Source of the DNA: an uncultured Saprospiraceae bacterium
GTDB taxonomy: Bacteria; Bacteroidota; Bacteroidia; Chitinophagales; Saprospiraceae
Assembly: GCA_937959095.1 (NCBI GenBank)
Contig: CALGLY010000680.1
Location: forward strand, 1 to 8,898
Direction: 5' to 3'
Length of the DNA: 8,898 nt
Shown piece by piece: positions 6,946 through 8,898 of the stretch (the first letter of the stretch is position 1; each line of letters begins with the position of its first letter). The translations under genes were made by a program, and so were the position numbers. The notes under the pieces were generated by a model. The model ran no database searches. It was not told the origin of the DNA and was given only the letters and a program-made list of their open reading frames with translations.

Positions 6946-7582
6946 ACGTTACTTACTTCGTTATTTTTTACCATTCTGTCTTTTGTATGGACTATTAGTC
7001 GGGTTGAGTTATACTGCACCTGCTCGGGCAGGCTTATTTTCCTTTGCTCGTACACACACTGCTGGCGTATTAAACACGCTGCTTTCGGATGCTATGTTCA
7101 TTACAGATCCAGCTATGTTGGGAGTTAAGGAAGAAGGAAATGAGCGCTTTACTATTGCTTATGCTAATCGGGAAGCAGTAGAAAATCAGCTTAAAGTAGA
7201 TCGACAGCGTGGAAAAGACCGACCTGATGAGGTGGATTTTAAGAATTTTTCACTTAATCTTACAGAGTTTTACCTTCTGCCACTTATTTTCTTATTCACC
7301 CTTATCATGGTTTCGCCTATATCATGGAAACGCAAGGGAATAGCCCTGCTTATTGGTTTCTTTTTACTCTATTTGTTTAAATCTTTTCATCTTTACATTG
7401 TGGGGTTATATCAGGTAGACCAAAGTGATATAGGTATTTATGAATTAGAGACTACAGGAAAAACGATAGTAAGTCGTTTGCGCCTAACTTTACATACGGC
7501 ATTAGCTTTTATATTGCCTGTTTTTATCTGGATAGGGGTATGTTTTAGAGGCGATGATTGGAAGAACATCAAATTACAATAA
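6929..7582 (+). CDS. Exosortase-linked four-helix membrane protein, function unknown
   Basis: Starting at the ATG at 6929 this is a 217-residue protein whose start overlaps the end of the exosortase gene by 17 bases, which suggests translational coupling. The frame can be extended to a TTG at 6896, but that would add a polar stretch read from inside the exosortase gene and is less likely. Predicted membrane helices lie at about 12-28, 112-129, 137-158 and 189-206. The N-terminus is basic (K-R-Y-L-L-R-Y), so residues 29-111 probably face the periplasm. This loop contains a charged part K-V-D-R-Q-R-G-K-D-R-P-D-E (89-101). A second, smaller loop (159-188) should face the same side. I recognise no enzyme motif. 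Accessory membrane proteins are encoded next to xrtH in other bacteria, and I infer the same role here from position. It may help dock or present substrate. Confidence 0.85.
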   Translation: MQLPIKRYLLRYFLPFCLLYGLLVGLSYTAPARAGLFSFARTHTAGVLNTLLSDAMFITDPAMLGVKEEGNERFTIAYANREAVENQLKVDRQRGKDRPDEVDFKNFSLNLTEFYLLPLIFLFTLIMVSPISWKRKGIALLIGFFLLYLFKSFHLYIVGLYQVDQSDIGIYELETTGKTIVSRLRLTLHTALAFILPVFIWIGVCFRGDDWKNIKLQ

Positions 7583-7599
7583 AAATTTATTTAATAGAT

Positions 7600-7631
7600 T
7601 TTGAAATTTTTAATTTCTTTAACTACTTTTG
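7600..7631 (+). promoter_or_regulatory. Candidate promoter of the sorted-protein gene
   Basis: TTTG at 7600-7603 is followed after 20 bases by TACTTTTG at 7624-7631, a full match to the Bacteroidota TTTG / TAnnTTTG pattern. Transcription from here would give a leader of about 200 bases before the ATG at 7837, containing the hairpin at 7740-7777. A second, imperfect candidate (CACTTTTG, 7810-7817) lies much closer to the start codon. Confidence 0.5.
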
Positions 7632-7838
7632 TCATAGAGTATGTTAAGAGTCAAAATCTCTTATCTTTTATCCTTTCCGATTACAAAGAAAAAATACAAT
7701 TCAAAAGGATTGTATTTCATAAAATGAATATATAGAAATCATATTACTGGAAGATATAATCAATCCAGTATAATATGACTATTTGTATATATGAAACTAT
7801 CCTTTTTATCACTTTTGTCTATAATTAAAATCTCTTAT
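7625..7838 (+). repeat. Pair of direct repeats bounding the leader of the sorted-protein gene
   Basis: Two exact segments occur in the same order at both ends of the leader. ACTTTTGTC is at 7625-7633 and 7811-7819, and AAAATCTCTTAT is at 7653-7664 and 7827-7838. In the second copy the 12-mer runs into the ATG start codon; in the first the codon position reads ATC. This looks like an old duplication of the promoter and start region with one degenerate copy, or like two copies of a regulatory site. The spacing between the two segments differs (19 and 7 bases). Confidence 0.55.
7740..7777 (+). promoter_or_regulatory. Bulged hairpin in the leader of the sorted-protein gene
   Basis: CATATTACTGGA (7740-7751) pairs with TCCAG-TA-TAATATG (7764-7777), giving a 12-bp stem with a 2-base bulge and a 12-base loop. 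It ends 59 bases before the ATG. No T-run follows, so it is not a typical terminator. It could stabilise the mRNA, control translation, or mark a protein-binding site. Confidence 0.5.
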
Positions 7839-8637
7839 GAAAAAGAATTTAGTTTTACTATTAGCTTTACTATTTGTAGGTTCTTCTGTTTTTGCACAGA
7901 GAACAGCACCTACTAATGGAAAAATTGATGCTTCTGACCGTATAGGTAGTGCAGCTTCATCTCCAGTGTCTGAAAGATTCTGTCCAGATACAGATTTTAC
8001 TACAGATCAGCTTGATGCTGCGGCTACTAGTGGTTATTATTCAAATGAGTTTGACCCAATGTGGGCTACTCCATTATACATGGCAGATAACTTTACTGCT
8101 TCTGCAGCTGTGAATGTACAAGATATTACTGTTTATGGTTTCTTGCAGTTTTTCTTAGGTGCTTATGAGGCTGCTGATGCCTATGATGTAATTATTTATG
8201 ATGATGCTGCTGGTGCTCCAGGTTCTGTAGTATGCTCACAGACATTCAATGCAGCTACTGTAGATCCTGATGGCGACGGTGTATTCAGCGTTTTCCCATC
8301 TTGTTCTTTGCCTGCTGCCGGTAATTACTGGTTAAGTGTGGTATTTTTACCTGAGAATGCAAATTCTGCATATTGGGTGTGGTACAATGGTTTAGGTGAT
8401 GGTAATACATCTGCTTATGATGCAACAGGAGGTTTTGGTCTACCTGCTGCTACTTGGACTGATTTTGATGCTGCTGGTGGTGCTACAGATTTCTCTTGGA
8501 CACTAAATCTTTGCGAATCTGATGGTTCTATCGTACTAGTACCAACTATGGGCGAATGGAGTTTATTCCTATTCGGCTTAGGTATGGTTACTTTAGGTCT
8601 AGTATTTGTATACAATAAGCAACGTCAATTAGCTTAA
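7837..8637 (+). CDS. Secreted protein with IPTL-CTERM-like exosortase sorting signal
   Basis: This 266-residue protein has a Sec signal peptide (residues 1-20, V-F-A before Gln21) and a C-terminal tripartite sorting signal. That signal is V-P-T-M-G-E-W (235-241), a hydrophobic helix (242-259) and a basic end N-K-Q-R-Q. The motif is a variant of the IPTLxxW-CTERM signal recognised by exosortase H, whose gene lies upstream. The mature part is acidic, very rich in Ala, Asp and Thr, and appears to be one beta-sandwich of the type common before anchoring signals (D-N-F-T at 84-87, Y-D-V-I-I-Y-D-D at 116-123, A-P-G at 127-129, Y-W-L-S-V-V-F at 164-170). D-P-D-G-D-G (143-148) matches a DxDxDG calcium-binding loop. 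Four cysteines (49, 133, 156, 226) could form two disulphides. The specific function is unknown; a surface or matrix protein is likely. Synonymous codon choice favours T at third positions, as in an abundantly made protein. Confidence 0.9.
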   Translation: MKKNLVLLLALLFVGSSVFAQRTAPTNGKIDASDRIGSAASSPVSERFCPDTDFTTDQLDAAATSGYYSNEFDPMWATPLYMADNFTASAAVNVQDITVYGFLQFFLGAYEAADAYDVIIYDDAAGAPGSVVCSQTFNAATVDPDGDGVFSVFPSCSLPAAGNYWLSVVFLPENANSAYWVWYNGLGDGNTSAYDATGGFGLPAATWTDFDAAGGATDFSWTLNLCESDGSIVLVPTMGEWSLFLFGLGMVTLGLVFVYNKQRQLA

Positions 8638-8662
8638 TTGATTACGCTTTTTAGAGATAAAG

Positions 8663-8694
8663 AAGGGGATGAGTCATTTGACTTATCCCCTTTT
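8663..8694 (+). terminator. Strong intrinsic terminator
   Basis: The stem is AAGGGGATGAGTC (8663-8675) and GACTTATCCCCTT (8680-8692): 13 bp with one G-U pair and a four-base loop. TTTT (8691-8694) and then AATTT follow. It begins 25 bases after the stop of the sorted-protein gene and should end its transcript. Confidence 0.88.
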
Positions 8695-8864
8695 AATTTG
8701 CTGTAACCTATAAAAAATCCCAACCTGCTCTCAGGTATCATTTCATTATTACCCTAGAACTATTTTTAATAATGTTTTAGCATAAAACGTTATTTTTTGA
8801 CTTTTACTTAGATTGATTTTTTAGAAGAAAGTTATACACCACGAAGTATTCCAATTTTTTTTTG

Positions 8865-8872
8865 TATTTTTG
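8865..8872 (+). promoter_or_regulatory. Possible -7 element for a gene beyond the window
   Basis: TATTTTTG matches TAnnTTTG just before the right edge, in a T-rich stretch after the terminator. There is no TTTG at the expected upstream distance, so support is partial. No gene begins in 8695-8898 that I can see; a downstream gene is presumed. Confidence 0.3.
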
Positions 8873-8898
8873 TTTTATGCATTTTTTTAAATAAAATT

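Noticed and set aside
7603..7617. Small hairpin (GAAATT, 3-base loop, AATTTC) followed by TTT after the membrane-partner gene
   Set aside because: It is only six A/T-rich pairs, too weak for a terminator, and it lies between the two elements of a promoter candidate.

Overview
The window looks like a piece of a moderately AT-rich Bacteroidota chromosome. Three things suggest this. A DUF5916-type outer-membrane protein is typical of that phylum. Signal peptides end in A-Q. Several upstream regions carry the Bacteroidota promoter core TAnnTTTG, in two cases with an upstream TTTG at 18-20 bases, while strong Shine-Dalgarno sequences are mostly absent. A member of the Saprospiria is possible, but the sequence alone does not settle this. 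I see no tRNA, rRNA, CRISPR array or insertion sequence.

Positions 23-5648 are a run of five minus-strand housekeeping or accessory genes. In transcription order they are a class III-like PPK2 polyphosphate:nucleotide kinase, a DinB/YfiT-like putative metalloprotein, the replication-stress AAA+ ATPase RarA, a hotdog-fold acyl-CoA thioesterase 24 bases behind rarA, and a 729-residue CBM9-like/DUF5916 outer-membrane protein with its own upstream AT-rich region. The dinB-rarA gap holds an unusual cluster of repeats: three copies of TTAGACG, two of which form a perfect 10-bp inverted repeat.

Positions 5649-6318 are mostly non-coding. This stretch contains a good promoter candidate and a possible 59-residue two-helix membrane protein.

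Positions 6319-8694 are the most interesting part, a compact protein-sorting module on the plus strand. An XrtH-like exosortase (Cys112, Arg153, His173) overlaps by 17 bases a four-helix membrane protein that I cannot assign to a family. After a 254-base leader comes a secreted protein with a signal peptide and a C-terminal tripartite sorting signal: V-P-T-M-G-E-W, one hydrophobic helix, and a basic tail. This signal is a variant of the IPTLxxW-CTERM signal recognised by exosortase H. The inferred scheme is that Sec exports the substrate, its C-terminal helix holds it in the inner membrane, and the exosortase cuts at or near the V-P-T-M-G-E-W motif and passes the protein on towards the envelope or surface, perhaps helped by the accessory protein. 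The substrate gene has a long leader with a bulged hairpin and a repeated promoter/start segment, and ends in a strong intrinsic terminator.
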